Shown piece after piece: positions 40,931-50,432 of a DNA stretch of 52,187 bases. Origin of the DNA: an uncultured beta proteobacterium (lineage in GTDB: Bacteria; Pseudomonadota; Gammaproteobacteria; Burkholderiales; SG8-41); contig CADECM010000036.1 in NCBI GenBank assembly GCA_902825845.1, positions 1 through 52,187 on the forward strand, written 5' to 3'. A model generated the notes under the pieces. It was not told the DNA's origin and did no database searches. It saw only the letters and a list, made by a program, of their open reading frames with translations. The translations under genes and the position numbers were made by a program. The first letter of the stretch is position 1. Each line of letters starts with the position of its first letter.

Positions 40931-42362
40931 CAGTTCCGGGCAATGCGTAGTTCTGCATGCGGCTGTACAGCGTGGTGCGGTTCACACCCAGCATTTTGGC
41001 CGCGCGCGCCAGATTCCCCTGCGTGAGATCGAGCGCCGCTTCCACGTAGCCGCGTTCCCAGCGCGCCAGCGTCTGGTCGAGACTGAAGCCGCGCGCGGTC
41101 TGCAATTGCCGCCGCGCGCTCTCGATCAGCGCATCGTCGTCAAACGGCATGACCCCACTGCTGTCGGCGGCCACGTCCGCTTCGCCATCGAGTTCGCCGC
41201 GCAGTTGTTCCTCGTTCACGGTCATTCCGGCGCACTTGGTCGAGAGGCGAATCACGATATTGCGCAATTCGCGCACGTTGCCGGGAAAGCCGTAGCCCAG
41301 CCACATCGCGCGCGCGCCCGCATTCAGCGTGAACGGCGGCGTGCCGGACTGGCGCGCGTAGAACGCGCGGAAATGATCCAGCAACAGCAAGCGGTCCTCG
41401 CCCAGTTCGCGCAATGGCGGCACGTCGATGGTGAACACCGACAGGCGGTGGTACAAATCCGCGCGAAAACGGCCGGCACGGATTTCCGCCTTCAGATCGC
41501 GGTTGGTCGCCGCCACCACGCGCGCATTGGAACTGCGGCCCAGCGTTTCGCCGACGCGCTGAAATTCGCCGTTTTCCATTACCCGCAGCAATTTCGCCTG
41601 CAGGTCCAGCGGTAATTCGCCGATTTCGTCGAGAAACAGGGTCGAGTCCTGTGCGTCTTCGAAATAGCCGGCGCGTGCATTCTGGGCGCCGGTGAACGCT
41701 CCCTTGGCATAGCCAAACAGCGTGGGTTCGACCAGCGTCGGCGAAATGGCCGCACAGTTCAGCGCGTACAGGGTATGCGCGGCGCGCGTACTGTGTTGGT
41801 GCAGCGCGCGCGCCACCAACTCCTTGCCGGTGCCCGATTCGCCATGCACCAGCACCGGGAACGGCGACGCCGCGAACTGTGCGATCTGGCTGCGCAGCTT
41901 CTCGATTGGCGCGGTCGCGCCCAGAAGGCTGGGTGTGGCCGCGGCGGTTTTTTCGGCGGCATTGATACGCAGTGCGTCGAGCAGCAGTTTCTTCAGCACC
42001 GGCGGATCGACCGGCTTGCCCACGAATTCGATGGCGCCCAACGTCCGTGCGTGGCGCGCGTTTGCCTCGTCGCTCTGGCCGGACAGCACCACGATCTTGA
42101 TCGCCGGCGAATAGGCGACCAGTTCGGAAATCAGGCGAAAACCCTCGTCGGGGCGATGCGGCGCGGGGGGCAGACCCAAATCCACCAGTGCCAGCGCCGG
42201 CGGTTCGTCGAGCTGGCGCAGCACCGCTCGCGCCTGTTCGCGCGACGCCGCGACACATACGTTAAAGTCGCGGCTCAGCACAAAACTCAGCGTGTCCGAA
42301 ATCAGCGGATCGTCGTCGACAATCAACAAATCGGGCTTGCGATGGATGGGTGGCGTGCTCAT
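40923..42362 (-). CDS. Sigma-54-dependent response regulator
   Basis: A 479-residue NtrC-type regulator (PrsR/PilR-like). The receiver domain (about 10-125) has VDDDPLI, the phospho-Asp in LALVDLGLP and the conserved Lys in FVGKPVDPP. The AAA+ domain has Walker A GESGTGKE, the sigma-54 contact loop GAFTGA, Walker B LFLDEIGELP and the arginine-finger region. A Fis-type helix-turn-helix ends the protein (GNLARAAKMLGVNRTTLYSRM). It heads the minus-strand pilus cluster, and with rpoN in the same window it probably activates this locus. The partner kinase is not adjacent; the orphan kinase at 15641-17341 is a candidate by class only. ATG 42362 places the receiver correctly; an open frame extends to 42545. 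Confidence 0.92.
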   Translation of the reverse strand: MSTPPIHRKPDLLIVDDDPLISDTLSFVLSRDFNVCVAASREQARAVLRQLDEPPALALVDLGLPPAPHRPDEGFRLISELVAYSPAIKIVVLSGQSDEANARHARTLGAIEFVGKPVDPPVLKKLLLDALRINAAEKTAAATPSLLGATAPIEKLRSQIAQFAASPFPVLVHGESGTGKELVARALHQHSTRAAHTLYALNCAAISPTLVEPTLFGYAKGAFTGAQNARAGYFEDAQDSTLFLDEIGELPLDLQAKLLRVMENGEFQRVGETLGRSSNARVVAATNRDLKAEIRAGRFRADLYHRLSVFTIDVPPLRELGEDRLLLLDHFRAFYARQSGTPPFTLNAGARAMWLGYGFPGNVRELRNIVIRLSTKCAGMTVNEEQLRGELDGEADVAADSSGVMPFDDDALIESARRQLQTARGFSLDQTLARWERGYVEAALDLTQGNLARAAKMLGVNRTTLYSRMQNYALPGTEK

Positions 42363-42563
42363 GGATTTGGCGTGAATTGTGCCAGATTGGGCAAGGGGAG
42401 GGTGTATTGTCGCGGCGCAGCCGGCGCGCGCATTGTTGATGAGGCTGTAGCAGCGCTCTTGTTGTTTCGCTTGTGGCGCATGCACCGTCGGTGAAGGCGC
42501 CGCGGCGTGCGGCGCCGCCAACCGCGCGTGGGCAAGGCCGGCCACACTCGCAACGATATTATA

Positions 42564-42593
42564 TAACTATATGATTTTAAACATATTTTTTAG
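42564..42593 (+). repeat. AT-rich junction element, copy 7 (before the DMT transporter)
   Basis: TAACTATATGATTTTAAACA followed by TATTTTTTAG, ending directly at the ATG of the transporter gene. The neighbouring TATTATATAA (42557-42566) makes this the most AT-rich spot in the gap 42363-42593 and a likely promoter zone. Confidence 0.7.
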
Positions 42594-43526
42594 ATGGATT
42601 TGGCATTGCACGGCGCGCTAGCGCAGCGCAGCCGCGGGCGCGGCATGCTGCTGATGCTCGGCGCCACCCTGTGCTGGAGCATGGGCGGCATCATCGTGCG
42701 CAAGCTGTTGCTGCAGGACGTATGGGAAATCGTCTTCTGGCGCGCCTTGTTCATGAGTCTGTTTCTTGGTGCACTGCTGCTGGCATTGCGTCGCGGTAAC
42801 ACGCTGTCGAGTGTGCGCGGCGTCGGCGCGGCCGGTGCGGTTGCCGGCCTGTGTCTCGCGCTGCAAATCTACTTTTTTATCCTCGCGCTCAAAAATACCA
42901 CTGTGGCCAACACCTTTGTGCTGATGAGCCTGTCGCCGCTGACGGCGGCGCTCGCCGGCGGGTTGTTTCTGCGCGAGCGCATTGCACGGCATACCTGGGC
43001 CGCCATCGTGTGTGCGTTGGCCGGTGTCGTCATCATGTTTGGCGCGGACTTCGGCGGTGGCCGCGGGCTGGGCAATTTTTTTGCACTGTGCGTGCCGGTT
43101 GCCTATGCGTGCCAGATCCTGTTCGTGCGCAAGGTGCGCGGCGCGCCGCGAACGCCGGGCGCGGCGCCTGACCTGTTACCCACGGTGCTGCTTGCCGGGC
43201 TGATCGCGATGCCGCCGGCGTTGGTTCTCGGCTGGCCGCTGCAGGTCACGTCGCAAGACCTTTCGCTGCTTGCCCTGATGGGCTGCGTGCAACTGGGCCT
43301 GGGTTGCTGGCTGATGACGCTGGCGGTGCGGCATCTGCGCGCCGCGGAAATGGGTCTGCTGGCGCTGGGCGAAACCCTACTCGCGCCGATCTGGGTGTGG
43401 CTCGGCGTCGGCGAAGCGCCGGACAGCGCGGCGTTGGCGGGCGGCGCGCTGATTGTCGGGGCACTGGCGGTGAATGCGGGTATTGCTCTCGGGACAGACC
43501 GTGCCCGGCCGGGTCAGGCAGCCTGA
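42594..43526 (+). CDS. DMT superfamily (EamA) transporter
   Basis: A 310-residue inner-membrane protein with about ten hydrophobic segments in two EamA repeats, for example MLLMLGATLCWSMGGIIVRK and YFFILALKNTTVANTFVLMSLSPL. EamA proteins export amino acids, metabolites or drugs; the substrate is not evident. The start ATG follows an AT-rich element with no clear Shine-Dalgarno. The 3' end overlaps the convergent TPR-methyltransferase gene by 13 bases. Confidence 0.9.
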   Translation: MDLALHGALAQRSRGRGMLLMLGATLCWSMGGIIVRKLLLQDVWEIVFWRALFMSLFLGALLLALRRGNTLSSVRGVGAAGAVAGLCLALQIYFFILALKNTTVANTFVLMSLSPLTAALAGGLFLRERIARHTWAAIVCALAGVVIMFGADFGGGRGLGNFFALCVPVAYACQILFVRKVRGAPRTPGAAPDLLPTVLLAGLIAMPPALVLGWPLQVTSQDLSLLALMGCVQLGLGCWLMTLAVRHLRAAEMGLLALGETLLAPIWVWLGVGEAPDSAALAGGALIVGALAVNAGIALGTDRARPGQAA

Positions 43527-44755
43527 TCCGCGGATCGTTTTTCCATCACGACGAGATATCCGCGGACGGAGGTGCCGACAGAGTTGCGCAGATGCGCCAA
43601 TGCCCTGTGGCGGACCCCAAGATGATTCTCCGTCGCAAGCCGGTAGATGTAGTCGGACGCATGCGCGTAGCGACAGGAAGGCGCTGGCTGCAGTTGATAG
43701 TCCGCAGGCGGCGATGCGCCGGGAGGCGCGCCGGGCAGTGCCTCCAGCGCTTCCACCGAAAACGCGAACAAGCCGCCGTCAACCAACAGCCGCTGCGCTT
43801 CGCGTGCCACGTCGTCGAGTTTTCCCAGATAGATAAGGGTGTCGGCGGCAACGATGAGGTCGTAACGGGCGGCTTCTTCTTCCTGCATGATGCCGATCAG
43901 GTCGCCGTGAAGCAATCGCTGGTACACGTTTCGCGCGCGGGCTTTTTCCAGCATTTTCCCGGACAGATCGACGCCCACCAGTTGTCCCGAGAACGGCGCG
44001 AGTTCCTGCCCGACCAGTCCGGTGCCGCAGCCCAGATCGAGCACGGCCCAGTCTCCGGCCGCATCCGGCCGGCACTGTGCGATGAGCGCCGACAGCTTTT
44101 TCGGCGTGTCATAGTGGAGTTGCTGCAGCGTCGCATCGAAGTGGTTTGCGAAGCCGTCAAACAGTTTTTCGACGTATTGGCGGGGCGCGCGGTCTGGATT
44201 GCCGCCCGTCATCGACGCGGTCAGATGTTGCGCCATGCCGTTGTCCGGATCCAGCCGCAGCGTCGTCTGAAAGCATGCCTGCGCCGCCGACCGTTCGCCC
44301 AGTTCGAGCAAGGCGAAGCCGAGCGCAGTGTGCGCCTTGACAAGGTCCGGGTCGCGCGCCAGCGCGTTACGAAAGTAGACCGTGGCGTTACGGGAATCCG
44401 ATCGCTCCAGCAGGGTGACGCCCAGCCCATAGTGGGCATCCACGAGATCCGGCGCGAACGTCAGTGCCTTGCGGTAGCATGCAGCAGCCTGAACGTGTTC
44501 GCCCTGGCTTCGCAGCGCATCGCCGAGCCGGCAATGCGCCTCTGCAAATCCCGGTTCAATGGCGATGGCGGCCCGGTAATGATTGGCCGCTTGTTCCTCG
44601 GCGCCTGCATTCAGGCATTGATCGCCCAACGACTTGTGCTGCGCGCTTTGGCTCCGTGCTTTCGCTTGCGCTTGTGTTGCCGCGTCGGGGTCGGCGCCAT
44701 GTGCCGCCGTGGTGGACGCTGGTCGGGTAAACGACTTTCTAAGCCAGCCGAACAT
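43514..44755 (-). CDS. TPR-repeat class I SAM-dependent methyltransferase
   Basis: A 413-residue protein. The N-terminal half has three to four TPR units (LGDQCLNAGAEEQAANHYRAA, LGDALRSQGEHVQAAACYRKA, LGVTLLERSDSRNATVYFRNA, LGFALLELGERSAAQACFQTT). The C-terminal half is a methyltransferase with motif I VLDLGCGTGLVGQEL, motif II VGVDLSGKMLEKA and DLIVAADTLIYLGKLDD. This fusion resembles methyltransferases annotated near polysaccharide or flagellin modification genes; the target is unknown. It lies 45 bp after the ABC ATPase gene on the same strand. Confidence 0.85.
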   Translation of the reverse strand: MFGWLRKSFTRPASTTAAHGADPDAATQAQAKARSQSAQHKSLGDQCLNAGAEEQAANHYRAAIAIEPGFAEAHCRLGDALRSQGEHVQAAACYRKALTFAPDLVDAHYGLGVTLLERSDSRNATVYFRNALARDPDLVKAHTALGFALLELGERSAAQACFQTTLRLDPDNGMAQHLTASMTGGNPDRAPRQYVEKLFDGFANHFDATLQQLHYDTPKKLSALIAQCRPDAAGDWAVLDLGCGTGLVGQELAPFSGQLVGVDLSGKMLEKARARNVYQRLLHGDLIGIMQEEEAARYDLIVAADTLIYLGKLDDVAREAQRLLVDGGLFAFSVEALEALPGAPPGASPPADYQLQPAPSCRYAHASDYIYRLATENHLGVRHRALAHLRNSVGTSVRGYLVVMEKRSADQAA

Positions 44756-44800
44756 GGAAGGTCTGTGTCGCTTGTCGCGGATGATTGCGGCTGTTGGGGA

Positions 44801-45526
44801 TTATGCCGTCGCCGCCACCAGCGCCATGAACGCCTGTTCCATGGTGCTTGCGTGCTGTGCGCGCATGAGTTCCGCGGGCGTTCCCGCAAACCGCACCCGG
44901 CCGCCGTCGATGACGGCGACACGGCCGCACATTTCTTCCACGTCGGCCAGCGCATGGGAGGTGAAAAAGATGGTCTTGCCCGCATCACGCAGCGCTTTCA
45001 GTTCGCGCTTGAGCAGGATGCGCGCGCGCGGATCGAGACCGCTGGTCGGTTCGTCGAGAATGTAGAGGTCTTTCAGCGACAGCATGCAGGCGGCCAGCCC
45101 CAGTTTCTGGTTCATGCCCTTGGAGTAGGCGCGCACCGGTTTGTCCAACGCCACCGGATCGAGATCCAGTGACTTGACCCGTGCCAACGCCGCGCCATCG
45201 TCATACGGTGTGCGGTGCATGCGCGCCATGAATTGCAGAAAATCGCGTCCGGTCAGGTAGTAGGGCGGATTGAAGCGCTCGGGCAGATAGGCCAGTCTGG
45301 CGCGCGCCGCTGTCTGGCGGTGCGATACACCGAAAATTTCGATACGGCCACTGTCCGCCTCGCAGAAATCGAGCAGGCACTTCAGCAGTGTGGTTTTCCC
45401 TGCGCCGTTGGCCCCCACCAGCCCGAAACATTCGCCGGGCGCAACCGAGAGGGTGAACGCCGTCAGTGCTTCGGCGCCCGAATAGGATTTGCTGACTTGA
45501 TAAAACTGCAGTGCGGCCGCTGTCAC
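44801..45526 (-). CDS. ABC transporter ATP-binding protein
   Basis: A 241-residue ABC-2-type ATPase. Walker A is GANGAGKTT, the Q-loop region is LAYLPERFNPP, the signature is the variant YSKGMNQKLGLA, Walker B is LYILDEPTSGLDPRA, and the switch His is in FFTSHALADVEE. Related ATPases usually pair with an ABC-2 permease; none is adjacent here, and the orphan permease at 17389-18156 is a candidate. The GTG at 45526 gives MTAAALQFYQVSKSY; upstream frame is not conserved and overlaps the divergent mlaF promoter region. Confidence 0.88.
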   Translation of the reverse strand: MTAAALQFYQVSKSYSGAEALTAFTLSVAPGECFGLVGANGAGKTTLLKCLLDFCEADSGRIEIFGVSHRQTAARARLAYLPERFNPPYYLTGRDFLQFMARMHRTPYDDGAALARVKSLDLDPVALDKPVRAYSKGMNQKLGLAACMLSLKDLYILDEPTSGLDPRARILLKRELKALRDAGKTIFFTSHALADVEEMCGRVAVIDGGRVRFAGTPAELMRAQHASTMEQAFMALVAATA

Positions 45527-45662
45527 AATGTTGCTCCAAAGGATGGCGCGATTTTGGCATATCGCGGTGCGCCGGGCGCCGCGCTCGGATTGTGATTCAA
45601 CCATCCAGCCGTTAAAATCGCCCGCTTGTGGCGTTTTCCCCAGAATCGCCCGGACATTCGCG

Positions 45663-46478
45663 GTGCCAGACAAAAATATCATTGAAATCAAGGACGTCAG
45701 TTTTGCCTATGGCAAGCGTCCGATACTGACCGGCATCAATATGTCGATACCGCGCGGCGCCACGGTGGCGATCATGGGTATCAGCGGTTCGGGTAAGACC
45801 ACGCTGTTGCGCCTGATCGCCGGCGTGATGAAAGCGAATCAGGGTGAGGTGTGGGTGGATGGCCAGCGGGTCAACGATCTCGATGGCGCCGGTATATATC
45901 GCTTGCGGCGGCGGCTGGGCATGATGTTCCAGTTTGGCGCGCTGTTCACCGATCTGTCGGTGTTCGACAACGTGGCGTTCCAGATGCGCGAGCACACCGA
46001 TCTTCCGCCGGCGATGATCCGCGATCTGGTGATGATGAAACTGCACGCGGTGGGCTTGCGCGGCGCGCATCGCATGATGCCGGCGGAACTCTCCGGCGGC
46101 ATGGCACGGCGCGTGGCGCTGGCGCGCGCGATCGCGCTCGATCCGATGCTGATGCTGTATGACGAACCCTTTACCGGGCTGGACCCGATTGCGATGGGCG
46201 TCATCCGCAATCTCATTACCGAATTGAATAGCGCGCTCGGCGCAACGTCAATTGTGGTCACGCATGACGTGCAGGAGGCGCTCGAAGTGGTCGATTACGT
46301 CTACTACCTGTCCAAGGGCAAAATGGTCGCGCACGGCACGCCGGACGAGTTCCGGCAAACGACGGACCCGCTGGTGCGCCAGTTTGTCTACGGCGAAATC
46401 GATGGGCCGGAGGCCTTTCATTACCACGCCCGCCCGCTGGCTGAAGATTTGCGGTTGAGCGCCGGCGGCGATAACTAA
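45663..46478 (+). CDS. mlaF: Phospholipid transport ATP-binding protein MlaF
   Basis: A 271-residue ABC ATPase of the Mla system, which moves phospholipid between inner and outer membrane and keeps outer-membrane asymmetry. Walker A is [27 protein letters not shown] is the MlaF Q-loop region, the signature is [14 protein letters not shown], and Walker B is [14 protein letters not shown]. The GTG at 45663 gives [19 protein letters not shown]; an upstream frame from 45528 is less likely. First gene of mlaFEDCB, one base from mlaE. Confidence 0.95.
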   Translation: MPDKNIIEIKDVSFAYGKRPILTGINMSIPRGATVAIMGISGSGKTTLLRLIAGVMKANQGEVWVDGQRVNDLDGAGIYRLRRRLGMMFQFGALFTDLSVFDNVAFQMREHTDLPPAMIRDLVMMKLHAVGLRGAHRMMPAELSGGMARRVALARAIALDPMLMLYDEPFTGLDPIAMGVIRNLITELNSALGATSIVVTHDVQEALEVVDYVYYLSKGKMVAHGTPDEFRQTTDPLVRQFVYGEIDGPEAFHYHARPLAEDLRLSAGGDN

Positions 46479-46479
46479 G

Positions 46480-47274
46480 ATGGCGATTCACAAAGGGTTG
46501 TCGCTGCGCGGCATCGGCGCAAAGGCCATCGACAGTGTGCTGCGCCTGGGCTATGCGGCGCGCTTTATCGCACGTACCGCGGCCAGTTCCGGCACCAGCC
46601 TGCGGCGGCCGCGGCTGGTGATACGCGAACTGTATTTCACCGGCGTGCTGTCGCTGATCATCATTCTGGTGTCGGGCCTGTTCGTGGGCATGGTGCTGGG
46701 GTTTCAGGGGTATCACACGCTGCAGACCTACGGCTCGGAATCGGCGCTTGGCGTGCTGGTGGCCCTGTCGCTGGTGCGCGAACTGGGGCCGGTGGTGGCG
46801 GCGTTGTTGTTTGCCAGCCGTGCTGGTTCCGCGATGACGGCCGAAATCGGGCTGATGAAAGCGACCGAACAACTGTCAGCAATGGAAATGATGGCGGTGG
46901 ACCCGATCGCGCGCGTGGTCGCGCCGCGCTTCTGGGCAGGCGTGATTTCCATGCCGCTGCTGGCGGCGATGTTCAGCGCGATGGGCATTTTCGGCGGTTA
47001 TCTGGTCGGCGTGGTGCTGATTGGCGTTGACGAAGGCTCGTTCTGGTCGCAGATGCAAAGTGCGGTGGATTTTCGCGAAGACATCATGAACGGCGTGATC
47101 AAAAGTGTTGTCTTTGGTTTCGCGGTGACGTGGATTTCGCTGTTCGAGGGCTATGACGCGCCGCCCACCGCCGAAGGGGTGTCGGGCGCGACCACGCGCA
47201 CGGTGGTGACCTCGTCGCTCGCCATTCTGGCGCTGGATTTTCTGTTAACAGCTTTCATGTTCCGGGGGGTGTAA
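46480..47274 (+). CDS. mlaE: Phospholipid transport permease MlaE
   Basis: A 264-residue permease of the MlaE family with about five membrane helices. Marks are [64 protein letters not shown] and [21 protein letters not shown]. It sits between mlaF and mlaD, with its stop overlapping the mlaD start by one base. Confidence 0.96.
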   Translation: MAIHKGLSLRGIGAKAIDSVLRLGYAARFIARTAASSGTSLRRPRLVIRELYFTGVLSLIIILVSGLFVGMVLGFQGYHTLQTYGSESALGVLVALSLVRELGPVVAALLFASRAGSAMTAEIGLMKATEQLSAMEMMAVDPIARVVAPRFWAGVISMPLLAAMFSAMGIFGGYLVGVVLIGVDEGSFWSQMQSAVDFREDIMNGVIKSVVFGFAVTWISLFEGYDAPPTAEGVSGATTRTVVTSSLAILALDFLLTAFMFRGV

Positions 47275-47744
47275 TGCAACGCTCTACGCTCGACTTGTGG
47301 GTGGGCCTGTTTGTCGTCGGCGGCATCGGCGCGCTGCTGGTGCTGGCGATGAAGGTCGGCAATATGAGCGGCATCGGCGTCAGCGAGTCGTATCCGCTGG
47401 TGGCGCAATTCGACAACATCGGCGGACTGAAGCCGCGCGCGCCGGTCAAAAGCGCCGGCGTGGTGGTGGGGCGCGTGGCGGCGATCCAGTTCGACAACGA
47501 AAAATTCATCGCGCGCGTGACGCTGAACATCGACAAACACTACACGTTTCCCAAGGATTCCAGCGCGTCGATCCTGACTTCGGGTCTGCTGGGCGAGCAA
47601 TATATCGGACTCGAAGGCGGCGGCGACACCGTCAATCTCAATCCCGGCGACCGCATCCGGCAGACGCAATCGGCAGTGGTACTGGAAAAACTGATCGGAC
47701 AGTTTTTGTACAGCAAGGCCGCGGAAGGCGGTGACAAGAAATGA
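47274..47744 (+). CDS. mlaD: Phospholipid transport substrate-binding protein MlaD
   Basis: A 156-residue protein with an N-terminal membrane anchor (LWVGLFVVGGIGALLVLAMKV) and one MCE domain (YPLVAQFDNIGGLKPRAPVKSAGVVVGRV, SILTSGLLGEQYIGLEGGG). MlaD forms a hexameric ring on MlaFEB. The stop overlaps the start of mlaC (ATGA). Confidence 0.96.
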   Translation: MQRSTLDLWVGLFVVGGIGALLVLAMKVGNMSGIGVSESYPLVAQFDNIGGLKPRAPVKSAGVVVGRVAAIQFDNEKFIARVTLNIDKHYTFPKDSSASILTSGLLGEQYIGLEGGGDTVNLNPGDRIRQTQSAVVLEKLIGQFLYSKAAEGGDKK

Positions 47745-48388
47745 GGGTGCGCGGGCTGTGGCGAGTGAATATACATAAGTATCTGTTTTTATTGGTTCTT
47801 TTTTTTTCAATCGGGTTTGCGGCGAAGGCCCAGATGCTGGCGCCCGACGCCTTGGCGCGAGCGGTGTCGGATGAGGTGTTGACGTTGATACGCGCCGACA
47901 AGGAACTGCAGGCCGGCAATAAAGAAAAGATACTAGCGGTGGTGGAAGCGAAGGTGCTGCCGCACTTCAGCTTCGCGTCGATGACGCGGCTGGCCATGGG
48001 CCGCAACTGGCGCGCGGCCAGCGCGGCGCAGCGGCAGCGCCTGACCGACGAGTTTCGCACCTTGCTGATCCGCAGCTATACCGCCGCGCTCACGCAATAC
48101 CGAAATCAAACCGTCGACTACAAGCCACTGCGCATGGCGGCCAACGATACCGACGTGGTGGTGCAGTCACTGGTGAGGAAGCCGGGTGCCGCGGCGGTGG
48201 CGATCGACCTCAGCATGGAAAAGACCGACGCGGGCTGGAAAGTGTATAACGTCAAGATCGAGGGTATCAGTCTGGTGGAAACCTATCGCAATACCTTCAA
48301 CACCGAAATTCAGAAGCACGGCGTCGACGGACTGATCCAGGCGCTGGCGGACAAGAACCGCGGCAACGCGCAGGCGGCGCAGAAATGA
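47741..48388 (+). CDS. mlaC: Phospholipid transport periplasmic protein MlaC
   Basis: A 215-residue periplasmic carrier that shuttles phospholipid between the membranes. The signal peptide runs to about AKAQ (NIHKYLFLLVLFFSIGFAAKA). The body has the family blocks LPHFSFASMTRLAMGRNWR, FRTLLIRSYTAALTQY and VYNVKIEGISLVETYRNTF. ATG 47741 overlaps the mlaD stop; GTG 47765 is an alternative nearer the signal peptide. The signal peptide is encoded by an AT-rich element seen elsewhere as an intergenic repeat. No mlaA (VacJ) gene lies between mlaD and mlaC, where many relatives carry it. Confidence 0.95.
   Translation: MRVRGLWRVNIHKYLFLLVLFFSIGFAAKAQMLAPDALARAVSDEVLTLIRADKELQAGNKEKILAVVEAKVLPHFSFASMTRLAMGRNWRAASAAQRQRLTDEFRTLLIRSYTAALTQYRNQTVDYKPLRMAANDTDVVVQSLVRKPGAAAVAIDLSMEKTDAGWKVYNVKIEGISLVETYRNTFNTEIQKHGVDGLIQALADKNRGNAQAAQK
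47776..47807 (+). repeat. AT-rich element, copy 8 (inside the mlaC signal peptide)
   Basis: TAAGTATCTGTTTTTATTGG followed by TTCTTTTTTTTT, read in frame as HKYLFLLVLFFS. Its first 19 bases differ from copy 5 by one base apart from the end, and the encoded peptides are almost identical in the two unrelated proteins. Confidence 0.8.
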
Positions 48389-48666
48389 TCACCGTCGACG
48401 GCAGCCGCGCCATGCTCGAAGGGCCGGTGACGCTGGCCACCATCAACGCCGTGCTGGCGGAAGGCGCGCGGCTGCTGACGGCGCCGGCGCTGACCGTGGA
48501 TCTGGGCGGCGTCACCGACGTGGATTCCACCGCGGTAAGCCTGCTGCTGGAATGGCAGCGTGCCGCGCAGCGCGACAAGCGGGCGATACACTTCACCAAC
48601 CATCCCGCCAATCTGAAGAGTCTGATCCAGCTCTATGGCGTGACCGAATTGCTGGCGCTGTCGTGA
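48385..48666 (+). CDS. mlaB: STAS-domain lipid asymmetry protein MlaB
   Basis: A 93-residue cytoplasmic STAS protein that binds and stabilises MlaF. ALTVDLGGVTDVDSTAVSLLLEW carries the conserved Asp-Ser-Thr region of the STAS fold. It starts with an ATGA overlap with the mlaC stop and completes the mlaFEDCB operon. Confidence 0.92.
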   Translation: MITVDGSRAMLEGPVTLATINAVLAEGARLLTAPALTVDLGGVTDVDSTAVSLLLEWQRAAQRDKRAIHFTNHPANLKSLIQLYGVTELLALS

Positions 48667-48718
48667 AGGGCCGCGCGCCGGTTGAACCCTAACTGTTATC
48701 TGTCGAGGCATACATATC

Positions 48719-48961
48719 ATGACCACCACACCCGAGCAGCTCCAAAGCTATATCCAGAACGGCATGCAATGCGACCACGTTGAAGTCAAGGGCGACGGAC
48801 ACCACTTTGAGGCGGTGATCGTCAGCCCGCTGTTTCGCGGCAAGAGCAAGGTGCAGCAGCACCAGGTGGTATATCAGGCGCTGGGCGACCGCATGCGCGA
48901 GGAAATTCACGCGCTGTCGATGCAGACACTGACTCCCGAAGCGTGGTCCGGCAACGCATAA
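48719..48961 (+). CDS. ibaG: BolA family protein IbaG
   Basis: An 80-residue BolA-like protein. The conserved core is VEVKGDGHHFEAVIVSPLF with the His ligand, followed by KVQQHQVVYQALGDRM. BolA proteins bind [2Fe-2S] clusters together with monothiol glutaredoxins; IbaG is linked to acid stress and envelope integrity and is typically found before murA. Its TAA is immediately followed by the murA ATG. Confidence 0.93.
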   Translation: MTTTPEQLQSYIQNGMQCDHVEVKGDGHHFEAVIVSPLFRGKSKVQQHQVVYQALGDRMREEIHALSMQTLTPEAWSGNA

Positions 48962-50215
<1,254 letters not shown>

Positions 50216-50236
50216 TTTAACGGCAACGGCATTTTT

Positions 50237-50400
50237 GACGCAGATTTACGCCGATAAACGCGGATTTTCCCTCTTGCTGTCGTTCCCGCGCAGGCGGGAA
50301 CCCATAACACAGTGGCACTTGAGACACCCTATGAATTCCCGACTGCGCGGGAATGACACCAGGGGGATTTTTTCAGCGTTTGTCGGCGTGAATCTGCGTC
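50237..50400. repeat. Nested intergenic repeat, outer element with 25-bp inverted ends
   Basis: The left end (50237-50261, starting GACGCAGATTTACGCC) and the right end (50376-50400, ending GTGAATCTGCGTC) are inverted copies matching at 23 of 25 positions. There is no open reading frame that could be a transposase, so it resembles a MITE-like or palindromic intergenic element. The CGCAGATTTACGC core is common between genes in many proteobacteria. It fills the murA to selenoprotein gap. Confidence 0.8.
50279..50357. repeat. Inner GTCRTTCCCGCGCAG inverted repeat
   Basis: 25-bp inverted ends (50279-50303 and 50333-50357) match at 21 of 25 positions; each end is itself a short hairpin (GTTCCCGC/GCGGGAAC; ATTCCCG/CGGGAAT). 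This is the widespread betaproteobacterial TTCCCGCGCAGGCGGGAA repeat, here lying inside the outer element. Confidence 0.8.
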
Positions 50401-50432
50401 GAATGATTTTGATTTTTCCGAGGAGTTCCAGC

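Noticed and set aside
42369..42384. Minus-strand TGGCACAATTCACGCC as a sigma-54 promoter of the regulator gene
   Set aside because: GG and GC have the right spacing, but the -12 half is poor and the start would fall on the start codon at 42362; kept only as a weak possibility.
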